This document shows positions 46,461 to 59,700 of a stretch of DNA of 64,000 nucleotides, one piece after another. The stretch is from NCBI GenBank assembly GCA_004352715.1, contig SCFE01000109.1:1405320-1469319 (forward strand), read 5' to 3'. The stretch is from Hofstenia miamia (lineage: Eukaryota; Xenacoelomorpha; Acoela). Under the pieces are notes generated by a model, which saw nothing but the letters and a program-made list of their open reading frames with translations, had not been told where the DNA came from and made no database searches. The position numbers were made by a program, and so were the translations under genes. Numbering within the stretch: position 1 is the first letter of the stretch; the number at the start of each line of letters is the position of its first letter.

Positions 46461-48099
46461 TGACCTTAACCGACAAAAATATTTTTTGGCGAAGAGATTT
46501 AAATTTAAATTTGGCTTGAAAGTAAATATTTTAATCAGAACTGTATGATATATATATATATATATATATATATATGGGTTGTGTCGAAAGCCATATTTTA
46601 TATTTCCTTTGCAAAAGCCTCCCAATGACACACCTACTACAAATCATTTGTGGGCACTGTTATTGAATTTGCCATGCTATTCTATACCGAAATACATGTA
46701 TTTACTCTTATGTACAATTATATTTGCTTAGGTCATAGCTACAAGTGGTCGAATTAATCCATGCGCTGACTAGGTTTGGGACTAGGGAATTGGAATACCA
46801 GAAATGTCGGTTAAGGTCCCGGTCTTGTCACGCAATGAAATTTCGGTTCCGTTATCTGGTCCCGTTTAGAAACATTTCGTCCCGCAGGAAATGCAAATCT
46901 AAGAATTTGTGTCGCAAATCAAACAAATGAACAAAATTAATAACAACGTGGAATAAAGGCATAATAAAGTGCAATAAAAATAAAAGTAAATAGCTCAACG
47001 TAAAAATAATAGCTGTATTGCCCCTTGTGCTTGAATTGAAAAGTACGATCGAACAATTATTTCTAAGCTTTTATAAGTTGCATTATTTCAAACTGATAAT
47101 TTATTAAAATCTTCATCAAAATGCAAATTTCGACAAAATGTTCCCGTTGTCTTCGCTTGTGGTAACATGGTGTTCATCATTGGAATAAAAAAGACGATAT
47201 TTTTTAACCACAGATTGATGTGATGTAGCCGACTCTTCAGAAGATGTAAGGTTATCCAAATGCACATTTATAAATCATTCAAAAATCTTTCTAGCTTTTG
47301 AAGATATACAATTTAACAAACAAAATCAAGTAATGTTGCTGTGCAATTATATGCAGTTTGTTTAGTTAAGAATTATAGGGAAATGCCTTGGTGAAGAAAT
47401 TAGCAAAAGGTTGTGAAATATTTTTTTGATATATACCAATGATATTTTTCAATAATGATGTAGAAAGCTGAATTCCATCACGTGATAACATGTATTTTAT
47501 TGTGCAATCAAACCGTCGGTTTAATCCTGATTTCATAAAATATTGAACGATAGTCTTGACAGCTGATATTTGAATTTGAAGTTAGACAGCACAATTTGCT
47601 AAAGCATAACAGACAGCTAATTTTCTATCATGGAATGACCAATTTTGCAACATCAGAAACTAATTGTGCATCGTTATATGTTCTAATAACTTTGTGATAT
47701 TGAGATTTCTTGAATATAGGATAAAATTTCACCACTTTTTGTATAATATTTTAGTTAATAGTCTTTGAAGGATGACTTTCTTCGTTCTATTTCGTGAAGC
47801 ATAGTGTTGCAACATCCATTTCAAAAGCATCACTCATAAAAGAATAATTGATAGAGGTCTATGAGCGTTAACTTAGTGAATCTGTTTTGATTATCACAAC
47901 TGAAGCTAACAGGACCAAGCAGGCTTGACATCAATTTTGATTTACTCTGAAACAATGATTTTTTGTTGAAACATTTTGGGTAGTATTGGCAGTGATACGT
48001 TTGAAGGATGAACAAGTTAAAAACCCTCTCTTTTAACGGTACTACACTTGTTTGCTGACAATGTAAATGGCTCCAATCCTAACAAACCCCCTTAAATTT
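46461..48099. other. Intergenic region, possible hAT-like end
   Basis: A (TA)n tract lies at about 46548-46574. TAGGTTTGGGACTAGGG at 46770, followed by CGGTTCCG-type GC-rich segments up to 46890, resembles a transposon end. The - strand between 48015 and 47150 has short open segments with no firm match to a transposase. Confidence 0.3.
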
Positions 48100-48129
48100 G
48101 ATCTAATTGCATGATTTGAATGAAATATT

Positions 48130-48770
48130 TACAATGAGATGTTTCTCAACACAAATAAAATAGTGTTAAATGTGTTTGATTAGCATACACCTAGTGATTC
48201 TCTAGCAATTGAGTTTGAATTAGTATATGCTTCTTCCATTTTAAAGGATCTTGGTGTTTAGCTGAGTGATGACCTAGAATGGAATGTACATATCAGCAAA
48301 AAGATTAAAACATGCTATGCTCTATTCATTGAACTTGACAGAAACATTCCTCATTCTTCTCCAGTTACCACAAGACATAAATTATTTTTCATCTATATCT
48401 TGTCCTCTTTCATGTATCCATCCGAGATCTAATTTAGATGCCTGAAGTGGATTGGCAATGCTAGTCTATATGAAAATAGTTTAATGCAATCAAGTATGAC
48501 GTCAATATCCTGCCATATTAAAGTTAAAGATCTTAATTTTAAGTAAAATCATTCCAGGAAAGATTGATTTTCAAGCTGGAATTACATTTTAATTAAGTTT
48601 TCAGGCAAGCCTCTAGGTATTCTACAGTGTGCTTCGTGCATTCTCACGAAGACTTCCGACTTTAATCTTTTCATTCGAGCAGTAAACCTAGCAAATTCCC
48701 TTCACAAATATACTTCACTAGCAGACATATTCAGCCAATTCTCGTTTTCTTAAGATTGAACTGAAATTTG
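48130..48770 (+). pseudogene. LINE reverse transcriptase fragment
   Basis: The + strand reads NTNKIVLNVFD, then ILKDLGV, stop, LSDDLEWNVHISKKIKTCYA and TRHKLFFIYILSSFMYPSEI. This follows the conserved KDLGVxxxxxLxxxxHI...Y thumb and C-terminal region of Jockey/CR1-type reverse transcriptases. RCLKWI follows after another stop. Farther on, 48650-48740 gives DFNLFIRAVNLANSLHKYTS, the usual FFxRxVxLWNSLP-like ending. At least three in-frame stops (near 48167, 48259 and 48429) and a frameshift mean the element is dead, and the 5' part is absent. Confidence 0.75.
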
Positions 48771-49868
48771 TAGGTAATCACTTTGATCATTATAATAATT
48801 ATTTTATGGTATCACATATTTGAACAACATTCTTATTAAGATAGTTTGCTGGAATGTAAGAGATAATGCTGAGATATTATTTAATTTTTTGCATACAATA
48901 GTGTATTTTATAAGCCTGTGTTTACCAGTGCTGAATTTATAGGTAATTAAGTTCGAACAAAACTTGCAACAAACTACATCAAGAATAAAATTATCATTGT
49001 TTTAGATGCCATCAACAAAGTCTTCCAAATATCACTTTTTTCACCAATATGTTTCGTCAAGTAATACTTGCGAAAATTGACATGTGAGAAAAATAAGAAA
49101 TATTCCTTATAAAATGAACCGAATTAGCTAAATTTGATTTGCAAATTACAGCTAGGTTTGTCAATCACGTTGCTTTGTTTACTACACAGTGCTGAAGAAA
49201 TTTAATGTGTTTAAATTTTGTTGTTGTCTTTGTTAATCATCTTATTTTCGTTTGATACAAAGTGCCAAAAATAATTTAATAAATAATAATTTCTAGGTCT
49301 TAGTTGTTGTAGAATTATGTTTTCTAAAAAAATAAATTGTAATTTTCTGGCCTCATCTTGTAATAGTTGATCCTCTTGCTAAATTGCCTAGTCCACATGC
49401 TATTCATCACAAAATTTGGACATTAAAATAATAAATCAGCTATCTTTAGTATTTTTTATTTTTTTGGCCAGTTCATTATGGCCGCCACTGTATGTATATG
49501 GTGAATTATTAATTATGTAAATATCAATAAAAAAATCATCAAATTTTGTCATGAGAGGAACAGAATAATTCAATTTTGCAAAAGTTTAATTAAAGTGTAT
49601 ACCAATAAACTGAATTTACCTGATACGAATCAATTTCGTTATACCAGAAACGACTTGCTTTCGCTGCAATTGCTGAAGTTATTTTCATATTTCGAAACAA
49701 CATTTCCCAAAAGAGATTTTCTCCAATTGACCAAAATCCAAATTTGTTTCTTCGATTCATGCTGTGTTGCATTTTACAATCATTATTTAACTTCAAAGTT
49801 TTAGTGTGAATGTCCGCAAATCTTGCAAGATCATTGTTCCATTGTAATAATTGTATGCCTACAAAGTA

Positions 49869-49912
<44 letters not shown>

Positions 49913-51063
49913 ATTTATATATATATATATATACAATCTTTTTCAGACAATTTCTTTGAACATATACAAGCTATAATTCATAGGAAATCACAACCTGTAC
50001 ACTGAAAAATAAGATAGCATCTGGTGAATCCTATTCTAACATCTGCGAAAGCTCTTACCCATTGATGAATGCCTTCATAAATTTTTTTTATATTTTTGGA
50101 TATCATAAGCAATGTTCCAGACTGGATGGAATTGCGTGATGAAATTTATTGTGCAGTTTTTCCTGGATAGTTTTTTGAATGCTGTTCAGATATGAACAGT
50201 TTCATAACATATGTAAATATAAATTCAATGTTTCCACACTGTTTACATTACAAAAACATAATTTCCAAAATAGATCCTGTATGTTTTTGGAAAACTAATG
50301 TTGGAATTTCATTTAACATAATGGAACTTAGAAGAAATGGTGTGGAATTCGCAAAATGACATCAGAGATATGCTTAGGTCCTTCCTCGGTTTTGAAGAGA
50401 AATGTTGATTCTTCGTCCAAATATTTGCTTCTACAATACTGTCGGAATTCCTATTCTTCAATTACATTTAGTCCAAAGAAAAGGAATTATGGTACAGAAA
50501 AAATAGTAAAATGTTCTTTACTGAGGCAATTTATATACTGCTTGGATTAAGCAAAATTGCATAGAAATGAAAATAGTCTAGTTCTAGGGCTTTAATATAC
50601 AGGGGTGACCTTAAGTAACTGATGAAAATAGAAAATTATTTAAAAAAGTTATTTAATAAATGAAATATAAAAAAGTTAAAATTATATCTATTTGACACAA
50701 CACATTAAAATAATTGAATGCAATGATAATTTTGTATTCGTGACTTTAGCTTCTCAGTTGAAATAGGCTTCATTTATTCTACCCTTACGTAATAATACAT
50801 GGGACTAATATCCGGATATCAACTGAGACTTTTGGCGAATCCTTTTCTTAACAAACACTTTTTTGACTTCATGTAGTCAAGTGGTGCGAAGTCTTATTAA
50901 CAACAATAGTCAAGACGTCAACATTGGTTCCAAATGTCACACTTTTGCAAAGAGTTTTTAGTATATCAAGATTTTGCAGATCACTTACTGCTTCATTAGG
51001 AAAAAGAGACAAATGTAATAGATCATATCATTCAATCGAATTATTTGTGAACATTTTAAATTT

Positions 51064-51094
<31 letters not shown>

Positions 51095-51400
51095 TTACTA
51101 CATAGCAGATAATTATTGGCTTAATATAATTTTCATACCTCAGCAAACGATTTGCATTTAGTTGATTTTAGAGTATTGGCTTCATTTGGGAAACTTATAT
51201 ATGATATTTTATTATGCTAGTATTTTTATTATTTGATTGCTTAAGTATAATAATAACATAAATTTTGTATATTATCTGTCTTCACACACTTTTAATTTTC
51301 ATTAGATAAACAAGATTGTAATAAATTGTTTCTGATGAAGCAACGATGTGTTAGCATACATTGTTTAGTTCAAATGTCTATTGTCGCTTGAATACTCAAA
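48771..51400. other. AT-rich intergenic spacer
   Basis: (TA)n tracts lie at about 49871-49934 and 51064-51094. Frames at 49590-50550 have no recognised domain. The - strand around 50250-50060 weakly resembles a LINE C-terminal zinc-binding tail but is not called. Confidence 0.4.
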
Positions 51401-51483
51401 TGAAATTATAATCAGTCACGTTAGGTGACTACTGGATTTACAAAAATGATGTTCTAAATTTCTCCACATGTTGAGTTCAAACA

Positions 51484-52061
51484 GAAGCCTATGACGGAAT
51501 TGAGCTTGCTGAAAACTCACAAAGACCAAGAATATTGAAAACACATTTAAATAAAAGCTTGATGCCGACAGAATACTTTGAACAGAAGCCTAAGTCTGCT
51601 ATTGTTGTGAGAAACTATTACGAATGTATGGTGAGCAATTACCACTTCTATATTGATAATCAATTTTAAAGTGTATATACAATAACTTAACTTTTGATTA
51701 GTACTTTGAATTGTTTGTTGACAAAGAAATACACTGTTGTGGAAATTGGTTCAAATGGCATAAGATATGGTTGGAGTATGCTACTAATGTTGGAAAAGAC
51801 CACTGCTTAATCGTGAATTATGAAATCTTGTTGAGAATAAAGTCGTTACTGTTAAAGAAATTGCTGGATTTTTGGGCATTAGTGCCTCACAAGAGTCATC
51901 AAAGAAAGTTGAGGAAGATTTAATAATTTTGTCATAAGAAATTTCATCTGTGAAGGCAAACAAACAAACAAAGTGAAGAATTCTCTGAACAGCAAATAGC
52001 CCTATTTAAAGAAAAAGTTGATAAAAAATTAGGAGAACTCGCTAAGTTTATAAAAATTTAG
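51484..52061 (+). pseudogene. Cytosolic sulfotransferase (SULT-type) pseudogene
   Basis: Starting at 51484 the reading is EAYDGIELAENSQRPRILKT, then HLNKSLMPTEYF and KSAIVVRNYYECMVSNYHFY. This matches the SULT pattern RxIKTHLPxxLLP...KxIYVxRNPKDxxVSxYHF, where the RN/Ser region binds the PAPS cofactor. After a break of about 38 bases it resumes as YFELFVDKEIHCCGNWFKWH. It then shows a YE block and, in another frame, VVTVKEIAGFLGISASQESS and a C-terminal SEQQIALFKEKVDKKLGELA ending at TAG 52059-52061. Frameshifts and stops (for example 51667, 51940) disable it. Compactness without clear introns suggests a retro-copy, but an intron-bearing relic is not excluded. The N-terminal P-loop region (about 51415-51480) is barely recognisable. 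Confidence 0.75.
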
Positions 52062-53092
52062 ATCCTTGCTTTGTTTTTTCTTATTTTATGCATGCTTATT
52101 ATAAGTGGTGTTCATTTGGGTGCCTATAATGAAGAACCTGAACAAATATTTTTAGATAATATTTTTATTAAATATATCATTTTCCTTAGATAATTTTGCT
52201 CGACTGTGGATCTAATAGTAGCTTGTAAGCTATATATTAGTATGCCTTTCTGACCGGTACAATTAATAGGTACATAAATGAATAAATTTAGAAATATTAC
52301 ATTCAAATATTCCTAGAGACTGCCTTTAATAAAAATGAAGAATAAACATTGAAATAAATTTTGATCAGTAATTTATGTTCAGTTACCGCACATATGCAGG
52401 GAGTATATAATATAAGTACATACACATACTTTCAAAAACCATCTAAGCAAAAAACTTAATTTATATTTCTGCGTCCCTACAGTTTCTATATACACATACA
52501 ATCTTGAAACATATTTTACTAATTTATGTAAAGATGCACTTTTAACTTTATAGTCATTTATCTTGTAAAGTGCGCAAGAATCCATACTGACTATGTAAAT
52601 CAATAATACATAAATAACAGACTGGTTATCTGTTAACAGTGATTGTGTAAACGTTCAGAAGGTTACTTGAAATTATCTGAAATGTATTTGCATTAGAAGC
52701 TGGCAAGCAGTGTTGAAATTTATACGTGAATTTAGAAAAATGCTTTCTGCGACCAGTTCAACAACACATAATAAGGTATGTCGAACAGTTTTATGAATAT
52801 TAAATTGCTTTATAGTTAATATTTTGAATCATATATATGTAATATATCTGGCGCTAAAAAATTGGCGATGTGTTTATCTGAAGCTAAATAAAATTTACAT
52901 ATTTATCCCCAATTATAATATACAGAAAACTTTTTTCACTCAAACTTATTCAAAATTTCTATTGTATACATTATTTGATATATTTAGACATAAAAAACAT
53001 TGGTTCATACCAATTGGTGTCTGCGGTTAATATAAGAAAAATTTTGAAAAATGACATCAAATAGTACTTAGCACCATTTTCTAAGGGAATAT
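52062..53092. other. AT-rich spacer
   Basis: No gene or repeat is recognised. Confidence 0.45.
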
Positions 53093-53119
53093 ATTTATAT
53101 ATATATATATATATAAGTT

Positions 53120-53745
53120 TTTTGAAAGTTTACTTAGTGAATACATTCTAAATGGAAACACATTGAACGTTTCGTTCATATTAACTAATCATCATCAGCA
53201 AATAATTTGCTTCAAAAAATATTTATAAAGTATACAAACTACACTAAAATTATTAAATGAAATCTAAAATAAAGATAAAAACTTTGTTGGATTAAGTTGT
53301 TTATTTAATAAATTTGTTTTATCGATGTTGTTAATTTTAATAGATTTTGCAATTTTTGCAAATTTTGTTCTTGTAATGATCTTCAAATTTTTAATCTTGA
53401 TTTTATGAATGTGATTAAAAATTTCTAATGTTAAATGGCCTTTGATGTGCTCTTTGATTCGCGTGTTAAAATGATGGATGGCTTCACCGATGTATGATTT
53501 CTTACAATCATCACAAGTATTTTATAAACTAATGATGAAGCCTTTTGATATTTGATCTTTATTGCGAATTAAATTTAGTGTTTTGAATGATTGAAATATT
53601 GGAATGATATTTATAAATTTTTAAATTGTATTAAATGATCGTAGCTTATTTTTCAATTGAATTGTATGATTTTCAATGAATGCTAGTTTCTAATATATTA
53701 TGTCTTTCATAGTTGTTTTTATATCTTCATTAAATTGTTCATGAT
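53120..53745 (-). pseudogene. Penelope-like retroelement fragment with GIY-YIG endonuclease
   Basis: The - strand from about 53526 reads CDDCKKSYIGEAIHHFNTRI and KEHIKGHL, the CxxCxxxYIGxTxxxxxxRxxEH core of the GIY-YIG endonuclease carried at the C terminus of Penelope-like elements. It ends at a stop near 53265. Upstream on the same strand are NLIRNKDQISKGFIIS and FINIIPIFQSFKTLN, typical of the linker between reverse transcriptase and endonuclease. The region after the stop contains TGATGATGATTAGTTAATA and GAAACGTTC, a motif pair common downstream of these elements. In-frame stops show decay. The reverse transcriptase itself is absent. It lies just upstream of the first visible exon of receptor 3, in opposite orientation. 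Confidence 0.75.
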
Positions 53746-53798
53746 ATATATATATATAAGCTTGGCCTAATTTTATATGTATTGTTCATACTATTTAG

Positions 53799-56700
53799 GA
53801 GGCCTATGTTGATCTGTGGAAATGTTTCGATACGTATGAAATGGTTGTGTCTCTTTCCATGATGTTATACATTATTGGAATCATTTTAAATTTATTTGTA
53901 GTCTTCGCCTATTACAAAGTATTTAGAAAAAATGCGTTTATGTTTTACCTGTACATTCTTGCAATTCTTGATGTCACATATTTCTCTGTCCATTTTCTGC
54001 AAGACATTACTGTCATTGTTGTCCGTGATTGGAAAATGTTGGAGTACACAACTCTTGAATGGCTACTTTCTTGTTTGAATTTTGGATTTTTCTTCTCATA
54101 TGATTTTTGTCTTGTACTCTACATACTCATCGCTTGTCAAAGACTACTGTACGTTTGGAAGCATGATATTTATGACCGCTTTTCAAACCTTGTCTACCTA
54201 TTGCCACAAGTATGTTTTGTCTATATATACTGGGGTAGGGCCCGCACCGGACTTTTGACGTAAACTTCTTTGATTGTTGTTGTATCCGCTTAAGTATGTA
54301 TGCATAATACTACAGGTTAAGATTTTTTTGTTGTGTCAAGTTATTTTAGTAAAAAAACATCTTACTATGAGCATAACGGGCTTAGGTTACGGACACGGAC
54401 AAACCAACGGTCCTATTTTTTAGCTACGGGGGACGGCACCTACCCTAGTATATATATATATATAATTACAAAGTTTTGCAAAATATATCGGAATTTTTCT
54501 ATCTACCAGTTAGAATTTTAAACAGATATTAAACTAAGCTAGAATTATTTTCTATGCCAATTTCTAAAATGAATTGTAATAACTATACAAACATTTCTCT
54601 AACTTGTATATATTGGATCTACAATATTTGGAAAAATTATGTGTATATTAAATAATTCTTTCCTGAAAAATCTAAACTATAAATACAATATTAAAAAATG
54701 TACATACAATTTATTTAATTTTTTTTGATATAAGTCAGGCCGCACGTAGATCTGGCTTTTCTGATTTATTTTAATCCAAACTAAATGGTATGTTTGAAAT
54801 CTTACTAAACTGAACCGATCTATTCAAAATGTCATGTAGCAATTTTCCCAATAAATCCTTAATCAATTTAATGAAAATTTTGATCATAATATATTTTAAT
54901 ATATAATATATTAATTGATATTGAAACTTCTCAAATACATTAAATGTATTTTAATGACTAGAATGACACTCTTTCTAAAGTTTAGATACTATGAAAGGTT
55001 TTTATTACAACACATTTATAATACGCTATGACCACAATTTTGCGATACCCTATGTGACGAAAAACAAATACATTCATAGACAACAAAAATCAAACATAAT
55101 TGTCTACGTGCTGTAGTAATTCATCAATCGTGTTGTCATCAATATGAAAACACGGAAATCATTGGACTTTGGCCACCAAAATTCCTTTGATGGTCCAGGC
55201 GGAGCCATAAATTTGATCTTGAAAGTGACAGAATCTCCATCTAAATCGATTTTTTGAACATCACCCAGAAACCACGAGCTTTCGTACATGGCAACAACAT
55301 AATCGCGATATTTGACATCCAAAAACGTTTAAATAGTTTTCGTTTTCTCAAAGATGGAGATGTTGAAGCCACTGTTAGGTGTCGTTGTACTACAGGGTGA
55401 TAGACTCAGGCTATCTTCTTCAGTTGATTTCCAAATAATATTGGCTTGCTGATGACTAAATTTCTGTAGCTCAAATCCACCACCACAGAACAAAATTCTG
55501 TGAGATGACATGATACTCGATGCAGGAGGATAATTATCAAACATTTCTTCGCCACCATATTGTACGGTTTTGCTCTCAATATCATCTCGTGTCTTCTGTA
55601 TTACAGTGACGTTATTTAAGCCAGAGCTGCATGTATTCACAAAATCGTGAACCGAATTGACGACAGCTTTTCGTGATTTATAATTCGCCAAACATAGCGT
55701 TTAGTTGTTGCTTCAATACCATCGACTGCCCCTTTCCAATGGCCTGCGGAGAAATAATTTCCAACTAATTGTCTTGCTGTGTTTTTGGGATAAAAGTTGT
55801 ATAATATATACCAAGTATTGGTTTCAAAATTGAGAAGATGGACCGTCGGACCAGGACCTTATTTCGCTTTGGGCATTCAAGAGAAAATGGCATTCAGAAA
55901 TACGAAAATCTCAAACTTAAGGTGATCTTTGGAGTTTGAACAAACCGCATAGCTAACAGAGCCGTTAACATTCCACGAAACACCAGTAAAAAGCGAAATA
56001 CTAGGACAAAACCAATAACAAGATTGAACTTCATGTACACGACATAAGTAATTTTCTGCAAAATTCACCTTTAAAATGGCAACGTTAGGGTAATTTTTTA
56101 CATACAGCAAATCATTTGTAAAAGCTCTAGCCTGTATCTTTGTAGTGAAATGCTGAAGGATAAAAGTAGTTGTGAGTTCAAGGATTATAATTTTTGCGTC
56201 GGCATTTGAAGTGTTAAATGAAGTAAGGTGTATATGCTCATTTTCTCCTTTCAACCATTGTTTATAGTTCACTTTTTCGTTACCACCAGCTTCCAAATGT
56301 TGAATTTGTTTGTTATTTGAGTATTGCAAACACTTTTGCATCCAACACAACATCTTTTCGGGATCACATACCAACAAATTCCGGTCACTTTTCGCCATGT
56401 CAGGAAAATCAGCAAATTTTTGCCTGAGGCTACTAACAAGTAAAGCATAAGTGGCATGAGCTATGCATAAGCAGGTTTCGACCGGCGTCATTGAGGACAA
56501 TAGTACATGGGATGGCTGAAGACTTTTGAACTTTGTTAATCCGATTGATACGGTTGGATTAGATTCTTTAAACATGAAATAAGCCTGGCTTAATGTGTAG
56601 CAAAGACACCGTTTTTGAAGATTAACGCGTACGCCATGTTGTAATTTTGATTTCGTATCTTTCCTTACAGACGCCACTCTACATACCTCTGACGACTCAT

Positions 56701-59700
56701 AAAAATCAGTAACAGTCTGGCGCAATCAATAATCGATTTTGGTTGGATGCTCTTTATGTGCAGTCGTCGATAAATGACTATCGCATCCAAAGGACTTCAA
56801 AAGTTTAGTCAACACTAATTTAGCTTTTTTTGAGGATTTTGGTAGTGATCTAGTCACTTTTGCTTTGGCTTTTCTTTCGGCAGAAAGAGAGTTGTACATG
56901 GCAGGTGCAGCACATGTCGGGGTGAGATTAACTTCAAACTTGCTTAACCTACATCTTCTTTGCCGCTCTCGATCACTTCGCCGCCGCTCAGCAATGAGTT
57001 CAAGCCGCTTAGTTTTTGGAAGGCTACATTCAATAATGTTTCATCAAATTTCTTTGTAGGTTGGAGAATTTTGCCATTTTTGACAATAGGCCCATTGCCT
57101 TTCCGCATTGGTCTTCATCATTTGGCCTAAAATCAAATAATGAAGTAACTGGTACCAATACCTGAAATTATAATGCAAACAATCTAATTTACTTTGTTGG
57201 ATGGCATTTTAGAGACATTTAATGTATTGTTACCCTACGTGACAATTACTTATAGAATGGCATAGCCTTAACTAAGCTGCACATTAAAATACTAAATATA
57301 GTGGTAGATTGGGCTTAAAATTTTGTAGAACGATGTAAAAAATTTTTATAAAAAAAGTTATCTGCATCTTAAAAAAATAAACTTTTTGTTATTTTGTTAC
57401 CCTAAGTGACAATGAGAAGGTACTAAAAAAAATCCCCATTTTAATACTAAAGATATTAAACTTTACATCTAGAACATGTTTACTTTACATTATATCAGAT
57501 AATTGTGTATTCTAACCAAAAGAATTGGTTAAAATACACAATTATAGTTAAAAGCTACCTCTACATTAAATATACCTATTTACGACAAAATAAGTTTTAA
57601 CTTCTAACGTATATCAATGGTTAAGAAATGATTAACACATCTGTTAGCGTAGAAAAATTGACACTAGATGGCATCACTTATTTGTTAAGCACTCAAAAAT
57701 GATTGGCTACTAAAGATTCCACTTCAACGTGAATTTCTCCATTTAATGCCGCACCCGCCCTATGAAAATGCTTTGTTACCCGTACCTACCCGTACCCGAA
57801 AATGTTTACTCTTACCCGAGAATATTATTTTCTTTCTTTTATTAAGCATTTAGAAATTTTTAAAAATATTTCGAACACCATTCATATTCATGTTATATGT
57901 TAATGACTTTCAGATGACGACAAAGAAAATTTCAAACGGGAAAGCCTGCAGTTCAATTTTTATTGTTAAAATATTTATAAATTACTAATTATTTGCAATT
58001 TGCCCCAAATCTAATGACATCTTGCAAAAGGTTCAAATATATGTATTAGATTTTTCCAAAAATCTTGAGGAACATATTTGTAGCTAGTTTTTTAAGACGC
58101 TTTTTCTTCATAGGGAGTAAAAATTCTAATGAAAAATCACTAAAAATTATTTTTTATCACAATATTTAAATATTTTCAAATACTTCCTATGGCAAGCATT
58201 GAAAAAAAAAGTCAATTACCAACAAATAGCTTCACCTATTTTGTTTTCTCCAAATCCCACTCAGTCGTTCCAGAACATTGACGTTACCGGGCTCGAATTC
58301 TTATTCAGTGGTGTTTTCGGATTTTAGATAGCGTTAATAATTTAAGAACATGACAAATGGTACAAAATGCTTGATTATCTGGGCTAAAATACACATTATA
58401 TAGAATAAAATGCCTACTCATACTCGCCCGTACCCGTGGGTACTACGCGTAGACACCCGTCACTAGTCTGAAATCTCATATAATTTTGTTTGCTTGGTAC
58501 ACTCGGGTCAAATGTAGGAAAACTGTTCGAGTCGAGCAGGATTTGCATACCAATCAGATTGGGTTGAAAATGTTTGACCTTTTTTCAGTTCTGTGCCAGA
58601 GGACAATTCTAGGACTGTTCCGCCCGTTCCGGTGCTGTTAGCAGGCCTAAATTAAATTTATTGAATATTGTTGGAAAAAATAATAATACACTCCGGAAAG
58701 CGTAATTAGATAATATTCAAAAAAATTCTTATCAAAACCTACTGCTTGGGAGTAACAGTTACTCTAAAGAACGTAAGGAAAGCGTATAAATATCATTATT
58801 TCTAGTCAATTATAACTGCAAAGGATTTGTTTCTAAAATAAAAATTTTGCAAATTTACATAATGCTGAAAAATAATGCATATGATATGCTAAGATGCAAA
58901 ATTTAAATATATTACTTGATATTTAGATTAATTAGGACATTTAGACGTCCAAATTGACAAATAATTAAGAAGCATGCTTTAATGCAATGTTAAAAATCTA
59001 TATAAAAGCGCATTGCTATGGCTGAAGTTGAAGTTGTTCAAAAGTGTAGTTTTTTTGAAAATTTCAAATTTTTTAAATTGATTCAAATTCTTTCCATACC
59101 TAATGTTTATAAAGTTTTATGCACATGGAGGCAAGGAAGAACTTTGCGCTTTTTTCATATGTGCAAAGATATTCTAATCTCATTGGGGCATGTCGTACAA
59201 GTCAAAGGTCTTCTATCAATTGTTGCTTTCAAACCGAGCATAGCGTGAATGGATTTTGAATTATAAAAGTTTAAGAAATTTGTATATGATCATGAAAAAT
59301 TTTCAAAACTGCCCTGGAAGATTAAGGTCAAAATAATGGAAAACATAGAGTAGAAGCTAAGAAAAATTGATTAGAGTATAAATTTCAGAGTCGAACTGAT
59401 TTTTGCTTGGTAATTGTCATTATTTAACCGTCAAACTAAAAATATTAACATTCTTACAAACTGATCTTTGGCAATGCTAAATTCACATTAAATAAAAGAA
59501 GAGAGTGAAATTTTTCGCAAAAAATGAATTTAACATAGTACTTAGCGAGAATATATATATATATATATATATATAGTAATTGAACTCTTTTTCATTAATA
59601 TTATTCAATAGAAAAATTAGAATTTTGTAAATACTGCGCGTATTCGCCTTACGTGTTGTGCAAATCACTGTATTTGCATTGATATTCTTAAATACAAAAA

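Noticed and set aside
46770-48030. Second full hAT transposase on the - strand
   Set aside because: The left edge is transposon-like, but the open segments did not match hAT core motifs convincingly.
50060-50260. LINE C-terminal zinc-binding tail on the - strand
   Set aside because: Only a few spaced residues fit, and no reverse transcriptase is adjacent.
53841-54263. Extension of receptor 3 exon to a 140-codon frame
   Set aside because: The conserved junction LLPQ at 54209 is followed by a donor. The extra residues come from intron and the left end of a MITE.
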